A DNA stretch of 64,000 bases, taken from NCBI GenBank assembly GCA_963848115.1, contig CAWKCP010000001.1, forward strand, positions 62,001 to 126,000, read 5' to 3'. A model generated the notes under the pieces. That model did no database searches. It was not told the origin of the DNA and saw only the letters and a program-made list of their open reading frames with translations. This document shows, one piece after another, positions 39,483-48,163 of the stretch. Position 1 is the stretch's first letter; each line of letters opens with the position of its first letter. The translations under genes were made by a program, and so were the position numbers. This DNA comes from JAWKOK01 sp963848115 (lineage in GTDB: Bacteria > Chloroflexota > Anaerolineae > Caldilineales > Caldilineaceae).

Positions 39483-40880
39483 TTACCAACTGAAAAGAGA
39501 AGTAGAATAGTCAGAAATCAGGCGGCTCTGCGCCGTTTGCGAGATTTTCTGACCACCGGATGGCGTTTTCGCGGTTTTGGCTGGAATCCAGGCTGGCGCC
39601 CCGCACCTTTTCCGGCGGGTTGGGGTTTGGAAGCCGGAGAACCCAACGAAAGCAAAATGGGCAGGGCCACTCGCTGTACTTGTCTAGGGGTTAACGGCCG
39701 CAGCCTGCCGGCAACATGGGTCGGATGCCAGCGAGGGCGACGGTCAGCAACCTGATGGCGAATCAACAGCAGTTGGGTATAGGCAAGAGCACAAGACCAG
39801 ACCCAGCTCAGACGAGCCTGAAGGCTGGGCGAGTTGGGGGCAGTCAACCCCATGTGCTGTTTGAGAATTCTGAACTGTGCTCGATGGCAAAACGCCACAG
39901 ATACATGCGGGCCAGGTCAGTCAATGCCCCCGACGTCGGCCCAGTCGAGAAGAGGTAGAGCGGTCGCTTGAATTGAGGCGTGCCGTCTGCTTTGAGAAAC
40001 TGAACCGAGAGCACCATGACAACCAGGAAGGACAGCTTGTAGAAGTGCAAATCTTGCCATGCCATCAGGCGCACCTGCTGCCCTAACAGCTTGCAGGTCT
40101 CGACACGGTCCACTTTCCGCCTGGGAGCCGAAAGCTTGAACTTGTCGCCATGTTTTCGAGGTCGTCCTCGTTGTTTCGGCTTTCGTTGCGGCGGTTCCTC
40201 GTAGAGCACCCGGTTGCTGCGGATTCGAACTAAGGCGTAGATGGACTGAATGGTCATGAAGACAGAGAGAAAGGCGACATTGCAGTAGAGCGAATCGGCC
40301 ACGACCACCTTGGGACGACTGCTATCCTGGGTCGACAGCGCTTCTACCTGTTCGCTGCCAACCTGGCTGTCCGTGCTCTCGGTGGATACACGGCTAACAT
40401 CCAAGGGCATGCACCACGAGGTGCCGTTTTCCACCAGCCGCACCAGCCAGGAATAGACATGCCCCACTTCTATCGGTGCGTGTCTGCCCTTCTTTGACTA
40501 ACCACGGTCGCGCAGGGTCTCGGCTTCTGGTACAGGATCTTTCGTGCAGTCCACCGCATGGACTTCGTATCCCGCAATCGTCTCTGCATCTGCCGGCTGA
40601 TTGCGGAACAAGACCTTGTGCAGAATGTAGTACAGAATCTGTCCGGACTTGAGGAAGTCGTAGATGCTGCTGAACTCTCGCCGGAACAACGGTGACTCGC
40701 TCAGTCCAACCGGCGATTCGACCACCGGTGCACTCGTCAGCGCATCCACCAGGTCCATGCCGGCGTCGGCTCTCTGTCCAAAACTCTGGTATACTTCTCT
40801 GCGGAATCGGTTGTCCATTGGTCATTCCTTTCGAAACTTTGTCTTTGACCAATTGTCGCCGATTCCTTTTCAGTTGTTAA
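39483..40880. mobile_element. decayed insertion sequence
   Basis: A broken transposase is flanked by imperfect inverted ends: TTACCAACTGAAAAGAGAAG on the left and, read on the other strand, TTAACAACTGAAAAGGAATC on the right. The length is about 1.4 kb. Exact ends are uncertain by a few bases. Confidence 0.65.
39518..40818 (-). pseudogene. DDE-type transposase with a stop and a frameshift
   Basis: From ATG 40818 the frame reads MDNRFRREVYQSFGQRADAG, then LSESPLFRREFSSIYDFLKS and YEVHAVDCTKDPVPEAETLR. An in-frame TAG follows at 40498, then it continues in the same frame (GHVYSWLVRLVENGTSWCMP, VVVADSLYCNVAFLSVF, RPRKHGDKFKLSAPRRK). Near 39886 one base is missing; beyond it the frame continues FRILKQHMGLTAPNSPSLQA to 39518. 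It belongs to a putative DDE transposase family common in Chloroflexota, with catalytic Asp residues in VDCTKD and VADSLY. The nonsense codon makes true inactivation likely. Confidence 0.75.
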
Positions 40881-40968
40881 GGTTCAGCCGCCACTGGCGG
40901 CTCTAAACTCAAGAGAATATTGCTAGTACCAAAATCTTCTCAATCAGCTTACTGATGTAGCGTGCCGA

Positions 40969-41095
40969 GCCTAAAATCGCGTCAACCAGACCACGGGTGA
41001 TCAGTGCCTTTGAACATGGCTCCACGCTTGAAGAGAGGTTCTAGTCGGTGGTATCTTCAACGCAATCCCGTGGCTGGTTACGCAAGTCGTTAGAT
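40969..41095 (+). repeat. attC-like folded site
   Basis: The left edge is GCCTAAAATC and the right edge GTCGTTAGAT (GTTRRRY form). The arms CGTCAACCAGACCACGGG and, on the other strand, CGTAACCAGCCACGGG pair except for single extra bases in the left arm, as in the extrahelical bases of integron attC sites. It lies directly before the plus-strand gene run. No integrase is in the window. Confidence 0.45.
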
Positions 41096-41158
41096 TTGCT
41101 TCGCGAAACAGGTGCGTTGCTGTACAGGCTGGAGTAATTGATATGTTATGATTGCTCT

Positions 41159-44014
41159 ATGTCAATGCCAATTTTAGCGACGAAGCTTTATATTCCCCCA
41201 CAACGGCCTAACCTTGTCTGCCGTCCCCGCCTGATCGAGCAGCTGAACCAGAATTTGCACCGCAAGCTGACCCTCATCTCGGCCCCTGCTGGCTTTGGCA
41301 AAACAACGCTAGTTAGCGAGTGGATTGCTAGCCGCACGCAACCGGCTGCTTGGCTATCACTGGATGAGGCAGACAGTGATTCCGTACGTTTTCTAACTTA
41401 CCTCGTCGTTGCATTGCGGACGCTTGTTCTGAGCGGAACCGAAGGAGTTGGACCACAGGGGCCACAGATCGGCGAAGGGGTATTGGCTCAGCTTCAATCA
41501 CCCCAGCCGCCGCCAACCGATTTGGCTCTGACAGCCCTGCTCAACGAAATTGCAGCGAATGAAGATGATTTCATCCTCGTCCTGGATGACTACCATGTCC
41601 TTGATGCGCCAGAAATTGACGAGGCCCTCACCTTTCTGATCGACCATCTACCGCCCCAGATGCATCTGGTCATCACCACCCGCGTAGATCCCGACCTACC
41701 CTTGGCCCGTTACCGCGCCCGTGGGCAATTGACCGAAGTGCGTGCCGCCGACCTGCATTTCACCGCTGCCGAAGCTGCCGAATTTCTCAACCAGGGCATG
41801 GGGCTGACCCTCTCTGCAGAAGAGATTACAGCCCTCGAAACTCGCACCGAAGGTTGGATTGCAGGTCTGCAAATGGCGGCCCTTGCGCTGCAAGGCATCT
41901 CCATGCACGGACACGCGGATACGGCCAGTTTCATCCGCTCCTTTACTGGCAGCCACCGTTTTGTACTGGACTACTTGGCTGAAGAGGTGCTACAACATCA
42001 GCCTGATCACGTCCGCAACTTCTTGCTGCAAACATCCATTCTCGACAGGTTAAGTGCTCCTCTGTGCGATGCCGTTACAGGGCAGGATGATGGCCGAAGG
42101 ACACTGGAGACCCTGGAGCGTGGCAACTTGTTCGTCGTTCCGCTGGATGGCCAGCGTCAATGGTATCGTTATCACCACCTCTTTGCCGAAGTTTTGCAGG
42201 CGCATGCACGGGAGGTGCAGCCCGCACAAGTATCTATCCTGCATCTGCGCGCAAGCGAGTGGTACGAGCAAAATGATTCACCGGCGGATGCTATCTACCA
42301 CGCACTTGCCGCCAATGATTTTGCACGGGCGGCAGGCCTAGTAGAGCTAGCATGGCGCGCTATGGACAGGAGTTTCCAGGAAGCGACGTGGCTAGGTTGG
42401 GTAAAGGCGCTGCCAGACGAGTTAATCCGTACGAGACCAGTGCTTAGCACGGGCTACGCCTGGGCGCTGCTGGATACCGGCGAGCTGGAGGCTGCCGAAC
42501 CCCGCTTGCAGGACGCGGAACGTTGGTTGAAGACGGCAGTAGAGGCAGTTGCAGAGCCAACAGCAAACACAAGTGAGCGACCGGAACCCCCGACACCTGC
42601 GCCAAACATTGCCGAAATGATTGTCGTGGACGAAAAGGAATTTCAGTCTCTACCCGCGACCATCGCGGCTGCCCGCGCCTATCTTGCTCAAGCGCTCGGT
42701 GATCTCTCTGCTGCTGAGCAGTACGCGCAGCGGGCGCTCGATCTCTTGCCTGACGATGACCATTTCTATCGCGGTATCCCCGCCGTGATCATGGGGTTAG
42801 CCTACTGGTCAAGTGGTGATCTGGAAGCTGCCCAGCGCGCCATGTTCGATGCTACCACTAGTTTTCAGATGGCAGGCAATGGCATTTTCGCAATCAGCAG
42901 CACGTCGGTCTTGGCGGCGATCAGGGTGGCACAAGGTCGCCTGCAAAAGGCATTCACTACATATCAGCAGGCGCTGCAACTCGTGGCAGATCAGAGGCAA
43001 CCCATGCCCCTAGTCGCGGCAAACCTGCACCGGGCCATGAGTGAGATACACCGCGAATGGGGTGATCTGAAAGCTGCGACAGAAGCGCTGTTGAAGAGCG
43101 AAGAATTGGGTAAGCAAGCCGCGTTATCAGAGCCGCCGTATCGCCTGTGCATTTCGATGGCGCTTGTCAAGCAGACCCAAGGAGATTTAGATGGTGCGCT
43201 CGACCTCTTCGATCAAGCCGCGCGTCTCTATCAACGAGACCGCCTCCCAGATGTGCGCCCCATCGCAGCATTGAAGGCGCGGGTTTGGGTTCAGCAGGGC
43301 AGGTTGGCTGACGCCCTGGGCTGGGTACGCCAGCAGAATCTATCTTATGACGACGACCTCAGCTACCTAGGTGAGTTTGAACATATTACCCTAGCGCGGA
43401 CTCTAATTGCCCAATATAGAAACGCCCTCGCTAACGATTCTGTTACGGCGACCAGAGCAGAGACCGTTCACCAAGCGTTGGAACTTCTGGCGCGCCTCTT
43501 GAAAGCGGCAAAGGATAGGGACCGGACCAGGAGCGTGATCGAAATTCTCGTCTTGCAGGCACTGGCGTATGAAGCGCAAGGCAACGTCGCTGCGGCGCTT
43601 GTCGCGCTGCAACGTGCCCTAATGCTGGCCGAGCCCGAGGGGTATATCCACATCTTTGTCGATGAGGGTCCCGTAATGGCGGCATTGCTGCACGCTGCTG
43701 AAAAAGATGACGCGACGAAAGAAGACACGGCAAAGAATAACACAGTTCAAGCCTATATGCGTCAAGTACAGGAAGCGTTTGGCAAGCGCGAAGAAAGAAT
43801 GCCCGTCACTCAGGATTTGGTCGAGCCACTGAATGAACGCGAATTGCAGATTCTGCGGTTGGCCGCGGCCGGTCACAAGAATAAAGAGATTGCCGCTGAA
43901 CTGGTCATTAGCCTCAATACAGTCCTCTACCACACCAAAAACCTCTACGGGAAATTAGGCATCAATAAGCGCACGCTGGCAATCATCAAAGCCAGAGAAT
44001 TGGGTTACTTGTAG
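41159..44014 (+). CDS. MalT-like LuxR-family ATPase regulator
   Basis: A 951-residue STAND transcription regulator. The N-terminal NTPase has Walker A SAPAGFGKTT and Walker B ILVLDDYHVLD, with the LVITTRVDPDLPLARYRARG sensor block. A long TPR-like helical region spans about 340-860 (for example QALGDLSAAEQYAQRALDLL). A C-terminal LuxR helix-turn-helix ends the protein (PLNERELQILRLAAAGHKNK and VISLNTVLYHTKNLYGKLG). MalT relatives bind a ligand with ATP and activate neighbouring promoters. The start ATG 41159 (MSMPILATKLYIPPQ) is the family start. Genes downstream are a small protein and a DUF4386 membrane protein, and a damaged copy of the same triad follows. Confidence 0.92.
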   Translation: MSMPILATKLYIPPQRPNLVCRPRLIEQLNQNLHRKLTLISAPAGFGKTTLVSEWIASRTQPAAWLSLDEADSDSVRFLTYLVVALRTLVLSGTEGVGPQGPQIGEGVLAQLQSPQPPPTDLALTALLNEIAANEDDFILVLDDYHVLDAPEIDEALTFLIDHLPPQMHLVITTRVDPDLPLARYRARGQLTEVRAADLHFTAAEAAEFLNQGMGLTLSAEEITALETRTEGWIAGLQMAALALQGISMHGHADTASFIRSFTGSHRFVLDYLAEEVLQHQPDHVRNFLLQTSILDRLSAPLCDAVTGQDDGRRTLETLERGNLFVVPLDGQRQWYRYHHLFAEVLQAHAREVQPAQVSILHLRASEWYEQNDSPADAIYHALAANDFARAAGLVELAWRAMDRSFQEATWLGWVKALPDELIRTRPVLSTGYAWALLDTGELEAAEPRLQDAERWLKTAVEAVAEPTANTSERPEPPTPAPNIAEMIVVDEKEFQSLPATIAAARAYLAQALGDLSAAEQYAQRALDLLPDDDHFYRGIPAVIMGLAYWSSGDLEAAQRAMFDATTSFQMAGNGIFAISSTSVLAAIRVAQGRLQKAFTTYQQALQLVADQRQPMPLVAANLHRAMSEIHREWGDLKAATEALLKSEELGKQAALSEPPYRLCISMALVKQTQGDLDGALDLFDQAARLYQRDRLPDVRPIAALKARVWVQQGRLADALGWVRQQNLSYDDDLSYLGEFEHITLARTLIAQYRNALANDSVTATRAETVHQALELLARLLKAAKDRDRTRSVIEILVLQALAYEAQGNVAAALVALQRALMLAEPEGYIHIFVDEGPVMAALLHAAEKDDATKEDTAKNNTVQAYMRQVQEAFGKREERMPVTQDLVEPLNERELQILRLAAAGHKNKEIAAELVISLNTVLYHTKNLYGKLGINKRTLAIIKARELGYL

Positions 44015-44130
44015 TCTTTTTACATTACCCCGCGTATCTTTTCAATAAAAGGCAGTACATGGCCCGTTTGGTTTCGATACGCTTCAGTACTCAACCGCCA
44101 CTATCCCTTTGAAAAGGTACCCCCACCCTC

Positions 44131-44196
44131 ACTACAGTTTTTCCTCTGACACGACTACAACTTTTTTCATAACGACTACAATTTCTTGTGGGGACC
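44131..44196 (+). promoter_or_regulatory. three direct repeats upstream of the small-protein gene
   Basis: ACTACA followed by a T-rich stretch occurs at 44131, 44154 and 44175; the last two copies share ACGACTACAA. The spacing (23 and 21 bases) is about two helix turns, which fits binding by a multimeric regulator on one face of DNA. The neighbouring MalT-like protein is the obvious candidate. Confidence 0.5.
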
Positions 44197-44225
44197 TGCC
44201 GCACCATTTGGGCTATCCTTAAGGC

Positions 44226-44468
44226 ATGAAGAACACACAAGCAGAAAAACAAGCACCACCCTCAATCACCGCATACAGCATCAAGGTTGGCGGTCACTTG
44301 GACGCTCGCTGGAAAGAGTGGTTCGACGGCTTAACCATGACGCTGACTGAAGATGGGAACACAATAGTCAGCGGTCCGGTCCAGGATCAGGCGGCCTTAC
44401 ATGGCATCCTGAACAAGATCCGCAATTTGGGGCTAACGCTTATTTCTGTGAATCGGTGTTCTATATAA
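44226..44468 (+). CDS. small protein of a MalT/DUF4386 module (copy 1)
   Basis: I do not recognise a named family. It has 80 residues: a polar N-terminus, then ITAYSIKVGGHLDARWKEWF, DGLTMTLTEDGNTIVSGPVQ and DQAALHGILNKIRNLGLTLI. The alternating pattern followed by a helix suggests one small alpha/beta domain. The protein at 45914-46167 is a clear paralogue (IRVKGHLADRWADRFGGLTV and DQAALYGLLKKV). Both stand just before a DUF4386 gene, here 26 bases away with its own AAGGAGA site, so the pair probably work together. Confidence 0.75.
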   Translation: MKNTQAEKQAPPSITAYSIKVGGHLDARWKEWFDGLTMTLTEDGNTIVSGPVQDQAALHGILNKIRNLGLTLISVNRCSI

Positions 44469-44494
44469 ATATCAACGATATAAGGAGAATAAGC

Positions 44495-45184
44495 ATGAGA
44501 AATCTACAGAAAATGGGCGGCTTGGCCGCGCTCTACGAAGCCGCGGCGTATGTGTTAGGGATTGTCTTTTTTATCGGCATCGTGGACTACAGTGGTGTTG
44601 TTGATCCCCTTGAGAAGGTGGCATTACTGGTGGACAACCAGGCCATGATCTCCCTCATCAACCTCATCATCTATGTCCTCTTTGGCATAGTTCTAGTGGT
44701 TCTGTCCCTGGCTCTTCACGATCGGCTGAAAGCAGGTGCGCCCGCCATCATGCAGGCGGCCACAGCCTTCGGGCTAATCTGGGCGGGTATGGTGATTGCC
44801 AGCGGTATGATCTTTAATATCGGTTTGGGCGTCGTGGCGGATCTCTATAGCACAGGCCCGGCACAAGCAGCCACAGTCTGGCTGGCGATTGACGCCGTCT
44901 CTAATGGCATCGGCGGTGGCATTGAAGTCGTGGGCGGCTTGTGGGTGTTGCTGGTTAGCTGGGCAGCCTTGCGCACAGCCGAGTTTCCGAAAGTGCTGAA
45001 CTATCTTGGTCTGCTCGTTGGTGTGGCGGGCATCATTACGCTTGTTCCTGCGCTTGGCGAGATTGGTGGCATAGTCTTTGGATTGGGCCAGATCGTCTGG
45101 TTTGCCTGGCTGGGGATTGACATGTTGCGCAGTGATCCAAAGGTCGTAACGCACGAAACAGCCTCTGTGTCACAGGGCGCATAA
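44495..45184 (+). CDS. DUF4386 membrane protein (copy 1)
   Basis: A 229-residue protein with about six hydrophobic segments (for example LYEAAAYVLGIVFFIGIVDY, LINLIIYVLFGIVLVVLSLA, VLNYLGLLVGVAGIITLVPA), matching the DUF4386 family of unknown function. The start ATG 44495 (MRNLQKMGGLAALYEA) has an AAGGAGA site. It belongs to a MalT/small protein/DUF4386 set. The stop is followed nine bases later by a perfect 48-bp palindrome. Confidence 0.82.
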   Translation: MRNLQKMGGLAALYEAAAYVLGIVFFIGIVDYSGVVDPLEKVALLVDNQAMISLINLIIYVLFGIVLVVLSLALHDRLKAGAPAIMQAATAFGLIWAGMVIASGMIFNIGLGVVADLYSTGPAQAATVWLAIDAVSNGIGGGIEVVGGLWVLLVSWAALRTAEFPKVLNYLGLLVGVAGIITLVPALGEIGGIVFGLGQIVWFAWLGIDMLRSDPKVVTHETASVSQGA

Positions 45185-45192
45185 GGGGACAC

Positions 45193-45240
45193 GGTCACTC
45201 AATTTGCCTACAACAATTGTTGTAGGCAAATTGAGTGACC
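45193..45240. repeat. perfect 48-bp palindrome
   Basis: GGTCACTCAATTTGCCTACA begins a 24-base arm that is followed with no spacer by its exact reverse complement, ending TGTAGGCAAATTGAGTGACC. The centre is AACAATTGTT. It lies right after the DUF4386 stop and before the IS1-like fragment. It could be a transposon end, a terminator without T run, or a recombination scar. Confidence 0.8.
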
Positions 45241-45318
45241 AGAGAAGAAGAGTGCAAAAAGGAGATTCATCATGAGAAATCTATACTGGGGCTGGATCAG
45301 CGGTACGGCCCTCGGCAT

Positions 45319-45576
45319 TGGCGCTTCGGTTGGCGTTGCCGAGATTGCGGAGCATACAGGACACTCAATCCAAGTCGAGGCTATTCACCAGAACGTAGAG
45401 TAGAGATCCTGCGAGCCTATCAGGAACGCTCAAGCATGCGAGACATCGAGCGTACCTTTGGCGTTGCTCGTCAAACGCTGGAAACTTGGCTGAGAGAGGC
45501 AGCAGAAGCGCTTCCCTCCATGCCACCACTTGTCCCAGCGCAAGAAGATGACCTCTTGGAGCTTGATGAGATGTGA
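45319..45576 (+). pseudogene. IS1-family transposase (InsA-like) fragment
   Basis: The frame reads WRCRDCGAYRTLNPSRGYSP, ERRVEILRAYQERSSMRDIE, RTFGVARQTLETWLREAAEA and ends PAQEDDLLELDEM at a stop. This is the zinc-finger/HTH N-terminus of IS1-type InsA lacking its first Cys pair, and the catalytic part is absent. Homology stops exactly where the MalT-like remnant begins, so this fragment truncated that gene. An upstream 43-codon frame (ATG 45272, MRNLYWGWISGTALGIGASV), with a GGAGA site, may be the start of another lost membrane gene. Confidence 0.6.
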
Positions 45577-45740
45577 AGCTGCGTCTGCCCCTGTAGCGCC
45601 TGCCCCTGCCGTTGAGCCACTAAGTGAACGCGAGCTTGATGTGCATAGACTGCTCCGCACCGAATTGAGCGGCCCAGAAATTGCCCGCGAGCTGATGGTT
45701 TCGCTGAACACCTTTCGCACCCACACAAAAAACATCTACT
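45577..45740 (+). pseudogene. LuxR helix-turn-helix remnant of a second MalT-like regulator
   Basis: The frame reads PAVEPLSERELDVHRLLRTE, then LSGPEIARELMVSLNTFRTH and TKNIY before running into unrelated sequence. It is the DNA-binding tail of a MalT-like protein similar to the one ending at 44014. All of its ATPase and TPR parts and its last ~20 residues are missing. Its position before a second small-protein/DUF4386 pair shows that the whole triad was once present twice. Confidence 0.65.
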
Positions 45741-45775
45741 GCCGGGCCTTTTATTTTCCTCACATCATCTCGATT

Positions 45776-45822
45776 CACCAATCACGACCTCAATCACCAC
45801 ATGATGTGATGACGCCTCACCA
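45776..45822 (+). promoter_or_regulatory. three CACCA direct repeats upstream of copy 2
   Basis: CACCA occurs at 45776, 45795 and 45818 in the spacer before the second small-protein gene, with ACGACCTCA and ACGCCTCAC between. The spacing of 19 and 23 bases resembles the three repeats before copy 1, though the sequence differs, which would fit a different regulator specificity. Confidence 0.35.
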
Positions 45823-45913
45823 CATTCATTGATATCCTCTCATTAAGTCGGCGAGAGAGCGACCAACGAATGCGAGGGATTTACGCAGCTGAGAAAAATG
45901 GACAAGGGGCAGA

Positions 45914-46167
45914 ATGAGTGAAACAGACGAATCAACGGGAGAAGATGACGCCTCTGAGCTGACCGAAATTCGCGTCAAGGGCCATCTTGCCGACCGCTGG
46001 GCAGATCGGTTCGGCGGCCTGACCGTTGCGCTGACCGAGAATGGAGATACGCTCTTAACCGGCCCCGTTGTTGATCAGGCCGCACTGTATGGCTTGCTAA
46101 AAAAGTGCGCGATCTAGGGTTGCCATTGCTTACAGTCAATATCATTCAGAAAAGGAGAACAAAATGA
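45914..46167 (+). pseudogene. small protein of MalT/DUF4386 module (copy 2), one frameshift
   Basis: From ATG 45914 the frame reads MSETDESTGEDDASELTEIR, then VKGHLADRWADRFGGLTVAL and DQAALYGLLKK. A base is missing from the A run at about 46101; adding one A gives KKVRDLGLPLLTVNIIQKRR and a stop at 46165-46167 that overlaps the ATG of the next gene (ATGA). The paralogue at 44226 has the same continuation (KIRNLGLTLISVN), so the reading is secure. It is probably functional in the real genome. Confidence 0.7.
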
Positions 46168-46883
46168 ATTCAAATAAAAAGACGGCACGCATTGTCGGTG
46201 CACTGATGCTGCTGGCAACGGCCACATATATGCTCGGTAGCGGGCTCTTAGGCTCCATTCTAACTGGGCCGGAATATCTTACGCATATTTATCCAAACAG
46301 GGCGCAAGTGGTATGGGGCGTGCTACTCGAATATATTGACGCCGTTGCTGTTGTTGGGATTGGTGTGGCGATCTTTCCAATCCTAAAAAGGCACAATGAA
46401 GCAATCGCGATTAGCTACGTTGGCACCAGGATTATCGAGTGCGCGCTGCTATTTGTTGCCGGAATTAGCCTGCTGTCACTCATCCCCTTAAGTCAGGCAT
46501 ATAGTCAAGCCGGCGTGCTGGATTCGGCCTATTTTCAAACGATAGGCGCATTATCCGTCGCACAAAGTGATTTAGCTTTTCAAGTAGCCATGCTCGCACT
46601 TGGCGTGGGAAGCATCCCGTTTTGTATCCTGCTATATCAATCAAAGCTCATTCCACGACCCTTATCGGTTTTGGGTCTCATCGGCTATGCGGCGCTGATG
46701 CTGGGAACCGTTGCGGCCCTTTTTGGCCTCATTAACGTGACCCAAGGCGTAGGGCTGCTTACAGTGGTTCCAGGTGGCTTATTTGAATTGATTTTCCCGC
46801 TATGGCTCATCGTTAAGGGGTTTAATTCGTCGGCCATTGCTTCAGATTCTGACTCAACAGCTATACCGCGAGAGATGAATTGA
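46164..46883 (+). CDS. DUF4386 membrane protein (copy 2)
   Basis: A 239-residue six-helix membrane protein of the DUF4386 family. Hydrophobic segments include IVGALMLLATATYMLGSGLL, YIDAVAVVGIGVAIFPIL, CALLFVAGISLLSLIPL and VLGLIGYAALMLGTVAALFG. The start ATG 46164 has AAGGAGA upstream and overlaps the stop of the small protein, a strong sign of coupled translation. It shares family but only limited sequence with copy 1. Confidence 0.82.
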   Translation: MNSNKKTARIVGALMLLATATYMLGSGLLGSILTGPEYLTHIYPNRAQVVWGVLLEYIDAVAVVGIGVAIFPILKRHNEAIAISYVGTRIIECALLFVAGISLLSLIPLSQAYSQAGVLDSAYFQTIGALSVAQSDLAFQVAMLALGVGSIPFCILLYQSKLIPRPLSVLGLIGYAALMLGTVAALFGLINVTQGVGLLTVVPGGLFELIFPLWLIVKGFNSSAIASDSDSTAIPREMN

Positions 46884-47027
46884 GTTTAGCTCAAGCATAA
46901 AATGAGCACGTCGTATCAATGACTGCACTGCAAAAAGAAACCCGGTTCTTGCAGTAGACTCATCAACGATATCCCCAATAGCGAAGAACGCATACGAGTC
47001 AAACTGATTTAAGACAAGGAGAACGAA

Positions 47028-48113
47028 ATGAATTCAACTCAATATGCCCTAGCAGAAGCTGAAGTGAAAGATGGCATCGTCAAGACACCGCAAGGCAAAC
47101 CGGCAAGCGTGGCTGGAGGGAAAGACACCCACATGAAGGCAATTGTTCTGCACAAATACGGTTCGCCGGATGTGCTGAACCTTGAGGAGGTTCAGAGGCC
47201 GATCCCCAAAGACAATGAAGTATTGGTAAAAGTTCATGCAGCATCCGTCAATGCCGGGGACTGGCACCTCATGCGCGCGGATCCGTTCTTAATCCGCCTG
47301 ATGTTTGGGATGCGAAAGCCAAAGTACTCAATACTGGGCTCTGACGTCGCAGGGCGGGTTGAAGCAGTTGGCCGCAATGTTACACGCTTTCAGCCAGGTG
47401 ATGAACTGTTTGGGGACATCGCGGGGAATGGCTTTGGTGCTTTTGCCGAGTATGTATCTGCGCCTGAAGATATATTCGTGCCGAAGCCATCCGGTTTGAC
47501 ATTTGAAGAAGCCGCCGCCGTTCCACTCGCTGCAGTCACCGCACTACAGGGGCTGCGCGATCATGGGCAAATCCAGGCAGGGCAAAAGGTTTTGATCAAT
47601 GGCGCATCTGGTGGTGTGGGTACGTACGCGGTGCAGATCGCCAAATCCTACGGGGCGGAAGTAACTGGCGTGTGCAGCACAAGTAAGGTAGAGATGGTGC
47701 GCTCGATTGGGGCCGACCATGTCATTGATTACACCCAAGAAGATTTCACCCAAAATGGGCAGCAGTATGATCTGATTCTTGCTGTTGGTGGCAACCGGGG
47801 GCTTGCAGAGTACAAGCGCGCATTGGCCCCCAAAGGGATTTATGTCATGGTCGGTGGGTCGTCCACCGCGCAAATGTTTCAAGCCATGCTCCTCGGGCCA
47901 TTGCACTCAAGAAATGGGGGCAAGCAGCTGGGCAGCATGATGGCGCAACCAAACCAAAAAGATCTCGCCATAGTCAAAGAGCTTGTTGACGCTGGCAAAG
48001 TCGTTCCGGTGATCGATAAACAGTACCCGTTAAGCGAAGTTCCTGACGCGATTCGCTATCTTGAATCAGGGCGTGCGCAAGGGAAAGTTGTCATCAATAT
48101 CAAGCACACATAG
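47028..48113 (+). CDS. MDR-type NAD(P)-dependent dehydrogenase/quinone reductase
   Basis: A medium-chain dehydrogenase/reductase of the zinc-free quinone-oxidoreductase type. The catalytic core begins MKAIVLHKYGSPDVLNLEEV at 47133. It has GSDVAGRVEAVG, FGAFAEYVSAPED, EEAAAVPLAAVTALQGLRDH and the NADPH fold INGASGGVGTYAVQIAKSYG. An upstream ATG at 47028 with a good AAGGAGA site adds a 35-residue polar extension without known function. ATG 47133 also has GGAGGG nearby, so the start is uncertain. It is one of several single-gene units in the plus-strand run. Confidence 0.88.
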   Translation: MNSTQYALAEAEVKDGIVKTPQGKPASVAGGKDTHMKAIVLHKYGSPDVLNLEEVQRPIPKDNEVLVKVHAASVNAGDWHLMRADPFLIRLMFGMRKPKYSILGSDVAGRVEAVGRNVTRFQPGDELFGDIAGNGFGAFAEYVSAPEDIFVPKPSGLTFEEAAAVPLAAVTALQGLRDHGQIQAGQKVLINGASGGVGTYAVQIAKSYGAEVTGVCSTSKVEMVRSIGADHVIDYTQEDFTQNGQQYDLILAVGGNRGLAEYKRALAPKGIYVMVGGSSTAQMFQAMLLGPLHSRNGGKQLGSMMAQPNQKDLAIVKELVDAGKVVPVIDKQYPLSEVPDAIRYLESGRAQGKVVINIKHT

Positions 48114-48163
48114 CCATCGTGACAAAGTAAGGATCTTTTTCCCAGTACAGATTGATAGAGAAA

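Noticed and set aside
45272..45403. 43-codon frame MRNLYWGW... with a GGAGA site
   Set aside because: Overlaps the IS1-like fragment, which has clear homology in another frame; kept only as a possible relic of a lost gene start.
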